A DNA stretch of 64,000 nucleotides, taken from contig NZ_JAVAMS010000001.1 of NCBI RefSeq assembly GCF_030730945.1, forward strand, positions 806,001 to 870,000, in the 5' to 3' direction. Each line of letters opens with the position of its first letter. The stretch's first letter is position 1. The notes beneath the pieces were generated by a model. That model did no database searches. It saw only the letters and a program-made list of their open reading frames with translations, and had not been told where the DNA came from. The DNA is from Aurantiacibacter poecillastricola (GTDB lineage Bacteria > Pseudomonadota > Alphaproteobacteria > Sphingomonadales > Sphingomonadaceae). The position numbers were made by a program, and so were the translations under genes. Below are positions 8,576 through 17,181 of this stretch, one piece after another.

Positions 8576-9808
8576 CTACTCACCCACATGCGGATGCGCG
8601 CGAATCCATTCCTCGACTACCGGTGCGATCTTGTCGCGCCATTTGCTGCCGTTGAAGATGCCGTAATGGCCGACATTGGGAGCCATGAAATACTTCTTCA
8701 TGTTCTGCGGCAGGTGCTCGGCAAGGCCGAGGGCCGCGCGGGTCTGGCCGAGGCCCGAGATGTCGTCGTTCTCCCCCTCGATCGCCAGCAGCGCGGTGTC
8801 GCGGATGGCGTCGGGGTCGATGGCCTTGCCACGGTGGACGAACTCGCCCTTGGGCAGCGAATGTTCCTGGAAGACGTGGTAGATGGTCTGCAGGTAGAAC
8901 TCGGCCGTCATGTCGCAGACCGAGAGATATTCATCGTAGAAGCTCTTGGTCCGGTCCGCACTATCCTGGTCACCCACTGTCATGTGTTTGAACATCTCGT
9001 AATGGCTCATCATGTGGTCCGAGAGGTTCATCGACAGGAAGCCCGCCAGCTGCAGGAAGCCGGGATAGACGCGGCGTCCGGCGCCCGGATAGGTGAGCGG
9101 AACGGTGGCGATCACGTTGTTCTCGAACCAGCTCAAGGGCTTGTCCATGGCAAGATCGTTCACGCTGGTCGGGCTGGCGCGCGTGTCGATCGGCCCGCCC
9201 ATCATTGTAAGCGAGGCCGGGCGGCATTCGTCCTTCGTCTCGCCCATGATGGCGGCAGCGGCGAAGGCGGGCACCGAAGGCTGGCAAACGGCGAGCACAT
9301 GCGTGTCCGGGCCGAGGAAGTGCAGGAACTCGATCAGGTAGTCGATATAGTCGTCGAGGTCGAAATGGCCCGCTTCCGTCGGCACCTGGCGAGCATCGGC
9401 CCAGTCGGTGATCCAGACCTGCTGGTTCTCCACCATGCGCTGCACCGTGCCGCGCAGCAGGGTGGCGTAGTGGCCGCTCATCGGCGCGACGATGAGCAGC
9501 TTGGGGGCGTCTTCGGGGAGGCCATCCCGGATGAAGCGGCGGAGCGAACCGAAGGGCTTCTCCAGCACCACCGTTTCGCTGACATAGTGGGTCTCGCCAT
9601 CCTGCTCGATCGGCTGGATGTCGAAATCGGGCTTGCCGCGCTCTTCATACAGATGCGCGAAAACCTTCAGCGCCGAAGCCATCGCCGGCCCGACGCCCAT
9701 ATACCCCATCGGCAGGGCTGGGTTGTCGAGCAGCCGCGCGCCGACCGAGGCCCAGTTGCTGGCCGTGCCGAGCATGGCGCGCTGCATTTCGTAGGCGGAG
9801 TAGAGCAT
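8576..9808 (-). CDS. phaZ: Intracellular polyhydroxyalkanoate depolymerase
   Basis: Alpha/beta hydrolase that mobilises intracellular poly-3-hydroxybutyrate granules (410 residues). It has the intracellular-depolymerase lipase-like box with Cys instead of Ser: AVCQPSVP, Cys175. Other family features are VAPMSGHYATLLRGTV, QVWITDWADAR, DLDDYIDYL and the C-terminal PNVGHYGIFNGSKWR, which carries the likely catalytic His. The start is taken at MLYSAYEM (ATG 9808, AGGGGA about eight bases upstream), where family members usually begin; an in-frame extension to 9919 looks unlikely. It implies PHB storage in this organism. The gap to the divergent ABC gene (9809-10017) should hold both promoters. Confidence 0.93.
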   Translation of the reverse strand: MLYSAYEMQRAMLGTASNWASVGARLLDNPALPMGYMGVGPAMASALKVFAHLYEERGKPDFDIQPIEQDGETHYVSETVVLEKPFGSLRRFIRDGLPEDAPKLLIVAPMSGHYATLLRGTVQRMVENQQVWITDWADARQVPTEAGHFDLDDYIDYLIEFLHFLGPDTHVLAVCQPSVPAFAAAAIMGETKDECRPASLTMMGGPIDTRASPTSVNDLAMDKPLSWFENNVIATVPLTYPGAGRRVYPGFLQLAGFLSMNLSDHMMSHYEMFKHMTVGDQDSADRTKSFYDEYLSVCDMTAEFYLQTIYHVFQEHSLPKGEFVHRGKAIDPDAIRDTALLAIEGENDDISGLGQTRAALGLAEHLPQNMKKYFMAPNVGHYGIFNGSKWRDKIAPVVEEWIRAHPHVGE

Positions 9809-10017
9809 CAATAGCGTCCCCTGCTTTTCGCCGGTTTCGGCGACTCTAGGTGCGGACCGCGTTTGCCGCTGGTCCCGCGAGGTGGAGGCAGACATGGCGT
9901 CTCCGGCGCGATTGTGCAATGCGGCAAGAGTGGAAATGTGGTTTGGCGGCCCCGAGGTGGATGGTTCCCAAAGTCCGCTTCAAAGCCCATGCAAACTGGT
10001 CTAGGGCCGCTTGCACC

Positions 10018-11811
10018 ATGGCCATGCCCGAAACGCCCGAAGAGCCGAAAAAGGCCAAGAACCTCGGTCCGCTGACGATGATTTTCCGGGAAGCGGCGAA
10101 TTATCCGTGGCAGCTGGCCTTTGCCGCCGCCGCCCTGCTCATCAGCGCCATCATTACCTCTCTCGCCCTGCCGAGCGCGCTGCGCCTGATCATCGATCGC
10201 GGCTTTACCGAGGGCGGGGATGGTGGCGATATCGGGCGCTGGTTCCGCTATCTGCTGGGGCTCGTCACCGTGCTGGGGCTTGCCACGGCACTGCGCTTCT
10301 ATTTCGTCAGCTGGCTGGGAGAGAGGGTGGTCGCCGATATCCGCCGCAAGGTTTACGACAACCTGCTGCGCCTCTCGCCCTCCTTCTTCGAGGAGAACAG
10401 CCCCAAGGAAATCAGCAGCCGCATGGTGTCCGACACGGCGATCATCGATCAGGTAGTGGGCACCACGATGTCGGTCGCGCTGCGCAATCTCATCATGGCG
10501 ATCCTGGGCACGGGCTACCTGTTCTGGCTGGCGCCGCAGCTGGCGTTCTGGCTGCTGGCGGGAATACCCATCGTGATCATTCCTATCGCCCTGTTCGGCC
10601 GCCGCCTGCGCGATATCAGCCGCACCAGCCAGGACCGGGTGGCCGATGTGGGCGCGATGGTGACCGAAGTGCTTTCCGCGATGAAGATCGTGCAGGGATT
10701 CAACCAGGAAAGGCGCGAAGGGACACGGTTCGGGAGCGCAGTGGAGGAGACGTTCACCGTTGCCAAGCGGCGTATCCTCATCCGCTCGGTGATGACGGCG
10801 CTGCTCATCACGCTGGTGTTCGGCGCCATCACCGTGCTGCTTTGGCGCGGGGCGGTGCTGGTGACGACGGGAGCGATTTCGGGCGGCACGATCGGCGCGT
10901 TCATCTTTGCCGGGGTAATCGTGGCGGGAGCGTTCGGCGCGTTGACCGAAGTGTTCGGGGACCTGCTGCGCGGCGCTGGCGCGGCCAGCCGGCTGCGCGA
11001 ACTGATGGACGAGCAGCCCGTGATCGTCGCGCCTGCCCGTCCGCAGGACTTGCCCGAGCCGTCGCGCGGCAGCCTTGCCTTCCAGAACGTCTCCTTCAGT
11101 TATCCCACCCGCCCGAACGAGAAGGCCATCACCGATTTCACGCTTACCGTGGAGCCGGGCGAGACCGTGGCCATTGTCGGCCCGTCGGGCGCGGGCAAGT
11201 CGACGATCTTCCAGCTGGCCGAGAGGTTCTACGATCCGCAGGTCGGCACCGTGCGCATGGACGGCGTACCGCTGACGCAGGTCGATCCCGCCGCCATCCG
11301 CCGCCGCATGGCGCTGGTGCCGCAGGAAGGCATCCTGTTCGCCGCCAGCGCGCGCGACAATCTGCGCTACGGCGCTTGGGATGCGGACGAGGAGGCGATC
11401 TGGGACGCGGCGCGCGCCGCCAATGCGGAGAGCTTCCTGCGCGACCTTCCCGAGGGGCTCGACACCTTCCTCGGCGAGGGGGGCGCGCGGCTTTCGGGCG
11501 GGCAGCGCCAGCGCGTCGCCATCGCCCGCGCGCTGCTGCGCGATGCGCCCATCCTGCTGCTCGACGAAGCGACAAGCGCTCTCGACGCCGAGAGCGAGCG
11601 GCTGGTGCAGGACGCGCTGGAGCACCTGATGCAGGACCGCACCACGCTGGTGATCGCCCACCGCCTCGCCACCGTGCGCGCGGCGGACCGGATCGTGGTG
11701 ATGGAGGACGGGCGCATCGTCGAACAGGGCGATCACGGCGACCTTACTGCACAGGGCGGCCTCTATGCTCGCCTCGCCGCGCTGCAATTCGACGATCCGC
11801 TGACGGCCTGA
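10018..11811 (+). CDS. MsbA-related ABC exporter (fused permease and ATPase)
   Basis: Type IV ABC half-transporter of 597 residues, expected to work as a homodimer. Residues about 30-320 form six transmembrane helices with the coupling segment VTEVLSAMKIVQGFNQE. Residues about 355-590 are the nucleotide-binding domain with Walker A GPSGAGKST (388-396), signature LSGGQ (493-497), Walker B ILLLDE (512-517) and H-loop His548. It resembles the alphaproteobacterial MsbA-related group; substrate (lipid, drug or polysaccharide precursor) cannot be read from sequence. A second in-frame ATG lies two codons downstream. Divergent from phaZ. Confidence 0.9.
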   Translation: MAMPETPEEPKKAKNLGPLTMIFREAANYPWQLAFAAAALLISAIITSLALPSALRLIIDRGFTEGGDGGDIGRWFRYLLGLVTVLGLATALRFYFVSWLGERVVADIRRKVYDNLLRLSPSFFEENSPKEISSRMVSDTAIIDQVVGTTMSVALRNLIMAILGTGYLFWLAPQLAFWLLAGIPIVIIPIALFGRRLRDISRTSQDRVADVGAMVTEVLSAMKIVQGFNQERREGTRFGSAVEETFTVAKRRILIRSVMTALLITLVFGAITVLLWRGAVLVTTGAISGGTIGAFIFAGVIVAGAFGALTEVFGDLLRGAGAASRLRELMDEQPVIVAPARPQDLPEPSRGSLAFQNVSFSYPTRPNEKAITDFTLTVEPGETVAIVGPSGAGKSTIFQLAERFYDPQVGTVRMDGVPLTQVDPAAIRRRMALVPQEGILFAASARDNLRYGAWDADEEAIWDAARAANAESFLRDLPEGLDTFLGEGGARLSGGQRQRVAIARALLRDAPILLLDEATSALDAESERLVQDALEHLMQDRTTLVIAHRLATVRAADRIVVMEDGRIVEQGDHGDLTAQGGLYARLAALQFDDPLTA

Positions 11812-11957
11812 TCACTCTTGGGCGTCAGGGCGTTCATGCCTTGCGTCGAGCGGAATCGGTCCTATGTCGATATCGTAACGACAGAAACTGCTTCGGCCGT
11901 GTTGGTGAAACCGGTCGCAATTTTCGCATTTCCCATCCGGAAGGAACGTTTCGCTTC

Positions 11958-14090
11958 ATGATCCGCAAGCTGCTTGTCACCTCGGCCTCCGTCATCGGAC
12001 TTGCCGTCGCCGCCCCTGCCCTTGCCCAGCAAACGAACGCGCAGGAGGAAAGCTCTGCGCCGACGATGGATTTCGGCACCTGGGGTGTCGATCTCGCCCA
12101 GCTGGACGAGAGCGTCGATCCGGGCGACGATTTCAACGCCTATACCAACGCAAAGTGGGTTGCCGCGAACCAGATCCCCGCGGACCGCCAGCGCTACGGC
12201 GCCTTCGACATGCTGCGCGAGGAAGCCATCCACGACGTGGAGGCACTGGTGCGCGACCTGGTTGCCGCCAATCCCGCGCCCGGCACGACGGAGCGCCGCA
12301 TCGTCGATGCCTACAACGCCTATGTCGACATGGAAGCGATCGATGCCTCCGGCCTCGCCCCGGCGCAGCCCTATCTGCAGGACATCTTCACCGCTCCCGA
12401 TCTGGAACGGCTGGTCGAACTGCTCCAGCAGCCCGGCTATCCCGGCCTCGTCTCGGCAGGCGTTGGTATCGATGCGCGCAATCCCACCGAATATGTCGTC
12501 TCGCTCGGCTTCGATGGCATGGGCCTGCCCGATCGCGACTATTACCTTGTCGACAGCGAGAGCAATCTCGAGATTCGCGCGGCCTACAAGGATTACCTCG
12601 CCTTCCTGCTGGAACAGGCAGGCTACCAGGAACCGCGCGCCGCGGCCGAGGCGGTCTATGCCTTCGAGCATGACGTGGCGGAGCTGGAATGGGCGCGGCA
12701 GATGTTCCGCATCCCGCAGCTGACCTATAACGAGGTCTCGCCGGAGGAACTGGCCGAACTGGCCGGCGATTTCCCCATCGCCACGCTGCTGCAGGCCGGC
12801 AATTTCGCGGACCAGACGCGCTTCCTGGCGCCGCAACTGCCGCCTTCGGAGGAGGAGATCGAAGAGCTCGGCCTCACTCCCGAACAGGTGGACATGATCG
12901 GCGGCGGCCTGCCGGCGATGATGGAGCTGCTGACCCAGACTCCGCTGCCCACGATCAAGGCTTACATGGCCACGCGCTTCCTTTCCTCGAACGCTGCCGT
13001 GCTTTCGAGCGAGCTGGACGATGCCAACTTCGAATTCTACGGGCGCACCATTGGTGGCCAGGAAGAGCAGCAGGAGCGCTGGAAGCGGGCCATCGCGGCT
13101 GTCGAGGGCGCATTGGGCGAACAGCTCGGCGCGCTGTATGTCGACCGCTATTTCCCGCCCGAGAGCAAGGCCCGGATGGATGCGCTGGTCGCCAATCTCC
13201 AGCGTTCGATGTCGGCCGCGCTCGACGAGAATTCCTGGATGACCCCGGCCACCATCACCGAGGCGCGCACCAAGCTGGAAGGCTTCGTGCCGATGATCGG
13301 CTATCCCGACGAGTTCGAGACCTATGATGGCCTCGAAGTCAGTGCGGATGATCCGCTGGCCAACCGCATCAGCGCCACGGCCTGGCAGATCCAGGACAAT
13401 CTCGAGCGGCTCGGCACCAAGGTGGATCCCAGCGAATGGGGCATGCTGCCGCAGACGGTGAATGCCTATTACTCGCCGCTCACGAACCGCATCGTCTTCC
13501 CGGCCGCGATCCTGCAGCCGCCCTTCTTCAATGCAGAGGCGGACCCGGCGGTAAACTACGGCGCCATCGGCGCGGTGATCGGGCACGAGATCGGCCACGG
13601 CTATGACGACCAGGGGTCGCAATTCGATGCCACCGGCACGCTGCGCAACTGGTGGCAGGACGAGGATCGTGAAGGCTTCGAGCAGTTCACGGCGCGAATG
13701 GGCGAATATATCGAGGCCTATTGCCCCGTCGACAGCGCCGAAGGCCCGGTCTGCCTTCGCGCCGGCCAGTCCATGGGCGAGACGCTGGGCGACGTCGTCG
13801 GCCTGCAGATGGCCTATCGCGCCTATCGCCTCTCGCTGGATGGCGAGGAGGCGCCGGTGATCGACGGGCTGACGGGCGACCAGCGCTTCTTCCTCGGCTT
13901 CGCCCAGGTGTGGCGCGGCATGGAGCGCGAGGAATCGCTGCGCAACCGCGTGATGACGGCGAACCACCCGCCGGGCGAATTCCGCCTCAACAACGCGGTG
14001 CGCCATCTCGATGCGTGGTACGACGCCTTCGATGTCGGCCCGGACGATGCGCTCTACCTCCCGCCGGAAGAGCGCATCCGCATCTGGTAA
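11958..14090 (+). CDS. M13 family zinc endopeptidase (neprilysin/PepO-like), secreted
   Basis: 710-residue metallopeptidase that cleaves small peptides, probably in the periplasm. A signal peptide is clear (MIRKLLVTSASVIGLAVAAPALA, cut near residue 23). The zinc site is HEIGH at 543-547 in GAVIGHEIGHGYDDQGSQFD, and the third ligand is Glu608 in GETLGDVVG with the supporting Asp612. VNAYYSPLTNRIVFPAAILQ and the C-terminal NNAVRHLDAWYDAFDV complete the M13 catalytic domain. The 146-base gap upstream (11812-11957) shows no terminator; a perfect intrinsic terminator follows the gene. It is one of four peptidases in this window, suggesting peptide nutrition. Confidence 0.95.
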   Translation: MIRKLLVTSASVIGLAVAAPALAQQTNAQEESSAPTMDFGTWGVDLAQLDESVDPGDDFNAYTNAKWVAANQIPADRQRYGAFDMLREEAIHDVEALVRDLVAANPAPGTTERRIVDAYNAYVDMEAIDASGLAPAQPYLQDIFTAPDLERLVELLQQPGYPGLVSAGVGIDARNPTEYVVSLGFDGMGLPDRDYYLVDSESNLEIRAAYKDYLAFLLEQAGYQEPRAAAEAVYAFEHDVAELEWARQMFRIPQLTYNEVSPEELAELAGDFPIATLLQAGNFADQTRFLAPQLPPSEEEIEELGLTPEQVDMIGGGLPAMMELLTQTPLPTIKAYMATRFLSSNAAVLSSELDDANFEFYGRTIGGQEEQQERWKRAIAAVEGALGEQLGALYVDRYFPPESKARMDALVANLQRSMSAALDENSWMTPATITEARTKLEGFVPMIGYPDEFETYDGLEVSADDPLANRISATAWQIQDNLERLGTKVDPSEWGMLPQTVNAYYSPLTNRIVFPAAILQPPFFNAEADPAVNYGAIGAVIGHEIGHGYDDQGSQFDATGTLRNWWQDEDREGFEQFTARMGEYIEAYCPVDSAEGPVCLRAGQSMGETLGDVVGLQMAYRAYRLSLDGEEAPVIDGLTGDQRFFLGFAQVWRGMEREESLRNRVMTANHPPGEFRLNNAVRHLDAWYDAFDVGPDDALYLPPEERIRIW

Positions 14091-14123
14091 CAGGACCGGC
14101 AACTCGCCGAAAAGCAGACCAGC

Positions 14124-14156
14124 AACGGGGGCGAGGCTTGACTTCGCCCCCGTTTT
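14124..14156 (+). terminator. Intrinsic terminator after the M13 peptidase gene
   Basis: Perfect 11-base stem AACGGGGGCGA / TCGCCCCCGTT with a nine-base loop, followed directly by TTTT. It begins 34 bases past the peptidase stop and 79 bases before uppP, so uppP needs its own promoter in roughly 14157-14195. Confidence 0.85.
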
Positions 14157-14202
14157 GGTTGTGTGCACTGCACAAACGCTTTTCCGGGATTGATCTGAGC
14201 GC

Positions 14203-15048
14203 ATGTCCTTCATCGAAATGCTGATCCTCGCCATCGTGCAGGGGATCACCGAGTTCCTGCCCATCTCCTCTTCGGGCCACCTCATCCTGGTGCCGGTCTT
14301 CACCGGCGCTACCGATCAGGGGCCGATGATCGACATCGCGGTGCATATCGGCTCGCTGCTGGCGATCATCGTCTATTTCTTCAAGGACGCATGGGGTTTT
14401 GCCCGCGGCGGTTTCGCGACGGTGGGCATCGGCCATGCGCCCGAGCAGAAGCGGCTGTTCTGGTGGATCGTGCTGGGCACCATCCCGGCGGTCATCGCGG
14501 GCCTCGCCATCAAGACAGGGGCGCTGAACGGCGTCGCGGTGGCACTGTTCGGCCTCACGATCGAGGACGGCGACCTGCTTGCCTCGCTGCGCCTGACGGA
14601 CCTCATCGCCTTCAACCTCATCTTCTACGGCATCCTGCTCGGCCTCGCCGACCGTTTCGGGCGCGAGGATCGCAGTTACGAGGACATGACCTGGCGCGAC
14701 GGCCTGCTGGTCGGCCTGGCGCAGGCACTGGCGTTGATACCCGGCACCAGCCGCTCGGGCGTCACGATGACGGCGGCCCGCGTGCTCGGTTTCCAGCGCG
14801 TGGAAGCGGCGCGTTTCTCCTTCCTGCTCTCGATTCCCGCCGTCGCCGGCGCCGGCGTGCTTATCATACCGGACCTGATGGAAGCGGGCAGCGAGATGGT
14901 GATGGAGGCCCTCATCACGGGCTCGCTCACTTTCGTGGCGGCCTTTGCGACCATGGCCTTCCTGATGAATTTCCTCAAGAAAGCCTCGATGCTGGTGTTC
15001 GTCCTGTATCGCATCGCCATGGGCGTGCTGCTGCTGGTGCTGTTCTAG
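14203..15048 (+). CDS. uppP: Undecaprenyl-diphosphatase
   Basis: Dephosphorylates undecaprenyl pyrophosphate to recycle the lipid carrier used by peptidoglycan and polysaccharide synthesis; active site faces the periplasm. 281 residues with about eight membrane helices. Both BacA/UppP signatures are present: QGITEFLPISSSGHL at 13-27 and PGTSRSG at 180-186, including the catalytic-site Glu and Arg. An acidic loop around 115-135 is slightly longer than in the E. coli protein. It supplies carrier lipid for the exosortase-locus polysaccharide genes in the same window, though it is not in one operon with them. Confidence 0.95.
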   Translation: MSFIEMLILAIVQGITEFLPISSSGHLILVPVFTGATDQGPMIDIAVHIGSLLAIIVYFFKDAWGFARGGFATVGIGHAPEQKRLFWWIVLGTIPAVIAGLAIKTGALNGVAVALFGLTIEDGDLLASLRLTDLIAFNLIFYGILLGLADRFGREDRSYEDMTWRDGLLVGLAQALALIPGTSRSGVTMTAARVLGFQRVEAARFSFLLSIPAVAGAGVLIIPDLMEAGSEMVMEALITGSLTFVAAFATMAFLMNFLKKASMLVFVLYRIAMGVLLLVLF

Positions 15049-15086
15049 GACAAGACCGCCTCGCCCTCGCAGTTGTTGAGGACCCG

Positions 15087-15111
15087 GGAACCGCGAATCG
15101 CCCATTTCGTT
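15087..15111 (+). promoter_or_regulatory. Perfect sigma-EcfG (general stress response) promoter for the GlsB-type gene
   Basis: GGAAC at 15087-15091 and CGTT at 15108-15111 with a 16-base spacer, an exact match to the alphaproteobacterial EcfG consensus GGAAC-N16/17-CGTT. The predicted transcript starts near 15118-15120, about 25 bases before the ATG of the stress membrane protein at 15143. GlsB/YeaQ-type proteins are common EcfG targets in this class, which supports the call. Confidence 0.75.
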
Positions 15112-15142
15112 TTATTTGCGTTGACGCTTGAAGGACGCGAAA

Positions 15143-15412
15143 ATGGGCTACATTTTCATGATAGTGGTAGGGGCCATCCTTGGCTGGCTGACCGCATTCG
15201 TCCTGCGCGCCGAAAATTCCCGTGGTCTGAAGATCAATATCTCTGCCGGTATTGTCGGCTCTCTCCTTACGGGGCTGGTGATCGAGCCTGCGCTTGTCGG
15301 CGGCGACCTGGCGGGCGGTTCGTACACGATCGGCGCTATGCTTGCCGCGATGTTCGGCGCAGCGGCCTTCATCCTGCTGGCCAATATGATTCGCCGGCAG
15401 GAAGTTCTCTGA
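15143..15412 (+). CDS. GlsB/YeaQ/YmgE family stress-response membrane protein
   Basis: Small inner-membrane protein (89 residues) of the 'transglycosylase-associated' family, with three hydrophobic, glycine-rich segments: IFMIVVGAILGWLTAFVL, NISAGIVGSLLTGLVI and IGAMLAAMFGAAAFILLAN. Biochemical function is unknown, but homologues are induced by stress. Start is ATG 15143 with AAGGA ten bases upstream, not the TTG five codons earlier. The EcfG promoter just upstream directly predicts stress induction. The loop ALVGGDLAGGSYTIG between helices two and three is typical. Confidence 0.88.
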   Translation: MGYIFMIVVGAILGWLTAFVLRAENSRGLKINISAGIVGSLLTGLVIEPALVGGDLAGGSYTIGAMLAAMFGAAAFILLANMIRRQEVL

Positions 15413-15444
15413 AAGGGGCGCATGTCGCTGCTGCAAGGTGCTCG

Positions 15445-15470
15445 GGAACCTAATCGTAACATAGGTTGTT
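15445..15470 (+). promoter_or_regulatory. Near-consensus EcfG-type promoter upstream of an acidic lipoprotein gene
   Basis: GGAAC (15445-15449), 17-base spacer, TGTT (15467-15470); one mismatch to CGTT in the -10. It lies in the 201-base gap 15413-15613, about 144 bases before the lipoprotein ATG, so the leader would be long (about 135 bases). Less certain than the perfect copy 360 bases upstream. The remainder of the gap has no other feature I can name. Confidence 0.45.
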
Positions 15471-15613
15471 AGTCGGCATGGCCTTGTTTTGGCCATTGTT
15501 CGCGGCGCCAATTTTGCCGCTGTCGTGAAGTTTCGATTACCAACCTCGTGACTCTCGTATTGTGTGATGGGCGATTGCAAGCTGCAGCAGCCCCGATTTG
15601 GAAGGGATTTTAC

Positions 15614-15859
15614 ATGAAGAAGATCGTTGCATTTGCATCCGCCGCCGTTCTCGGCCTCGGTGTCGCTGCCTGTGACAGTGCTGCGGAAAACGAAGCCGAA
15701 GCCAACATCGAAGAGATGGAAGATACTCGCGATGCGGAAGTGAACGAGATGGAAGCCGAAGGCGTGATCACCGACGAGCAGGCCGACGCGATGGACGACC
15801 AGACCGATGCCATGGAAGAGTCCATGGAAGAGCAGGCGGACGAAATCGACGAAATGTAA
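15614..15859 (+). CDS. Very acidic small lipoprotein (81 residues)
   Basis: Signal peptide MKKIVAFASAAVLGLGVAAC with a lipobox ending in Cys20, so it should be lipidated after export. The 61 residues after the Cys are extremely acidic and Met-rich with a single Arg: runs such as NIEEMEDTRDAEVNEMEAEG and AMEESMEEQADEIDEM, predicted helical. No family is recognised. SD GGAAGGGA lies about nine bases before the ATG. An intrinsic terminator follows directly. It resembles in style the lipoprotein at 17178-17504 on the other side of phhA. Envelope stress buffering or cation binding is possible but unproven. Confidence 0.8.
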   Translation: MKKIVAFASAAVLGLGVAACDSAAENEAEANIEEMEDTRDAEVNEMEAEGVITDEQADAMDDQTDAMEESMEEQADEIDEM

Positions 15860-15881
15860 GCTGCGTATCAGCAGCTCACGA

Positions 15882-15917
15882 AAAACCGGCGTCGGAGCAA
15901 TCCGGCGCCGGTTTTTT
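15882..15917. terminator. Bidirectional intrinsic terminator between lipoprotein gene and phhA
   Basis: Stem AAAACCGGCG (15882-15891) / CGCCGGTTTT (15906-15915), followed by T residues on the + strand; read on the - strand it is also followed by a T run. It therefore serves the lipoprotein gene (+) and phhA (-, ending 15941), which converge here. Confidence 0.85.
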
Positions 15918-15940
15918 CTGGCCAGCTTCAGGCGTGCGCG

Positions 15941-16912
15941 TCAGACCGGCCGGGCGCTGCTGCCGCGTCCGCCGCGCAGGAAATACTCCTGCGTCCCGCG
16001 GTGGATGACATTGTCGACATCGATCACCGCCGAATTGGCGTAGGTGAACCCGGCGCCGAGATTGCGATACAGCCTATCGAAATCGCGTTCCACCGTCTGC
16101 CGGTAGAGATCCTCGAAGCTCTCGATCACGAAATAGGTCGGCTGCAGGTCGTCGATGACATAGTCGGTGCGCATCACGCGGTCGACATTGAGCATGATGC
16201 GATTGGGACTCTCCGCCTCGAGCGCGAAGATCGCCTCGGTCGGGCCTGAGAGGATGCCCGCTCCGTAGATCCGCGGCTCGCCTTGTTCCAGCATCAGGCC
16301 AAATTCCACCGTGTACCAGTAGAGCGAGCCCAGCGCCTTCAGCTTGTTGTAGCGCATCGCCTTCCACCCGGCGCGGCCATATTCCTGCATGTAATCGGCG
16401 AAGGTCGGGTCGGTCAGCAGCGGGACATGGCCGAATACGTCGTGGAACACGTCGGGTTCCTGGATGTAGTCGAACGTCTCGCGCGTGCGGATGAAATTGC
16501 CTGCCGGGAAGCGGCGATTGGCGAGGTGCCAGAAGAACACGTGGTCGGGGATCAGCATTGGCACGGGCACCACGCTCCACCCCGTCATCGAACCCAGTTC
16601 CTCCGACAGGCGCCCGAAATCTGGCACGCCGCCCTTGCCGAGGTCGAGCTTCTCCAAGCCTTCCAGCATGGCCGAGCAGGCGCGGCCCGGCAGCACTTTC
16701 ATCTGCCGCGCGAAAAGGTCGTCCCAGATGGCATCGTCCTCGCTGTCATAGGCCGTCTGCTGCGGCTCCAGCCAGTCCTCGCCGACATGGGCGGGGCGCT
16801 TGAGCGGAGCGGTAAAGACCTCGGACGAGACATCGGGCAGGGCGCTGAAATCCTGCGTCTCCCCAGCGGCGGCGGCAGTGGTTCCGGGCGTCTTTTCGGC
16901 AATGTCTGTCAT
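15941..16912 (-). CDS. phhA: Phenylalanine 4-monooxygenase
   Basis: Iron- and pterin-dependent hydroxylation of phenylalanine to tyrosine (cytoplasm), the entry step of Phe catabolism. 323 residues, a single catalytic domain of the bacterial type without a regulatory ACT domain. Iron ligands are His157 and His162 in PDVFHDVFGHVPLL and Glu203 in YWYTVEFGL. RTRETFDYIQEPD and GAGILSGPTE match the family. The N-terminal 35 residues are a low-complexity, Ala/Thr-rich extension. The pterin recycling gene phhB and tyrosine-degradation genes are not adjacent; instead small lipoprotein genes lie on both sides. Confidence 0.95.
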   Translation of the reverse strand: MTDIAEKTPGTTAAAAGETQDFSALPDVSSEVFTAPLKRPAHVGEDWLEPQQTAYDSEDDAIWDDLFARQMKVLPGRACSAMLEGLEKLDLGKGGVPDFGRLSEELGSMTGWSVVPVPMLIPDHVFFWHLANRRFPAGNFIRTRETFDYIQEPDVFHDVFGHVPLLTDPTFADYMQEYGRAGWKAMRYNKLKALGSLYWYTVEFGLMLEQGEPRIYGAGILSGPTEAIFALEAESPNRIMLNVDRVMRTDYVIDDLQPTYFVIESFEDLYRQTVERDFDRLYRNLGAGFTYANSAVIDVDNVIHRGTQEYFLRGGRGSSARPV

Positions 16913-16959
16913 GTTTCAGCTGTTACCATATTTCGCGGGGGCATGCGAACAGAACGGAG

Positions 16960-17181
16960 CTATGGAGCCGCTGTTCCGCGCGCCTCTGGCTCTGCGTCCT
17001 CCGCATTCGCCTCCCGCGCGTCCAGCATGCTTTGCGCGTCGGCCAGCGCGGCCTGCTCTCCCTGTGTCGGCGGCGCGGGGCCGTCTTCTCCGCCTCCCTC
17101 TGCGCAGCCTGCTGCCGATACGAGAAGGGCCAGGCCCGCCAAGGCCCGGCCCCCCGGAATTGCGAATGTGGGCGAGATCAC
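16960..17181 (-). CDS. Small lipoprotein, translationally coupled to the upstream lipoprotein
   Basis: 73 residues starting at a GTG that overlaps the stop of the preceding gene (GAGTGATC). The N-terminus reads PGGRALAGLALLVSAAGC, a signal peptide with lipobox Cys26, then a Gly/Glu-rich spacer and a short acidic helix-prone tail (QAALADAQSMLDAREANAED). No family recognised. The GTGA overlap and the lipobox make a real gene more likely than chance, but the short length leaves doubt. It ends 48 bases before the phhA start on the same strand, so all three might share one transcript. Confidence 0.55.
   Translation of the reverse strand: MISPTFAIPGGRALAGLALLVSAAGCAEGGGEDGPAPPTQGEQAALADAQSMLDAREANAEDAEPEARGTAAP

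Noticed and set aside
11862-14303. 813-codon - strand open frame opposite the M13 peptidase
   Set aside because: Antisense shadow; the + strand frame has signal peptide, HEIGH zinc motif and a terminator.
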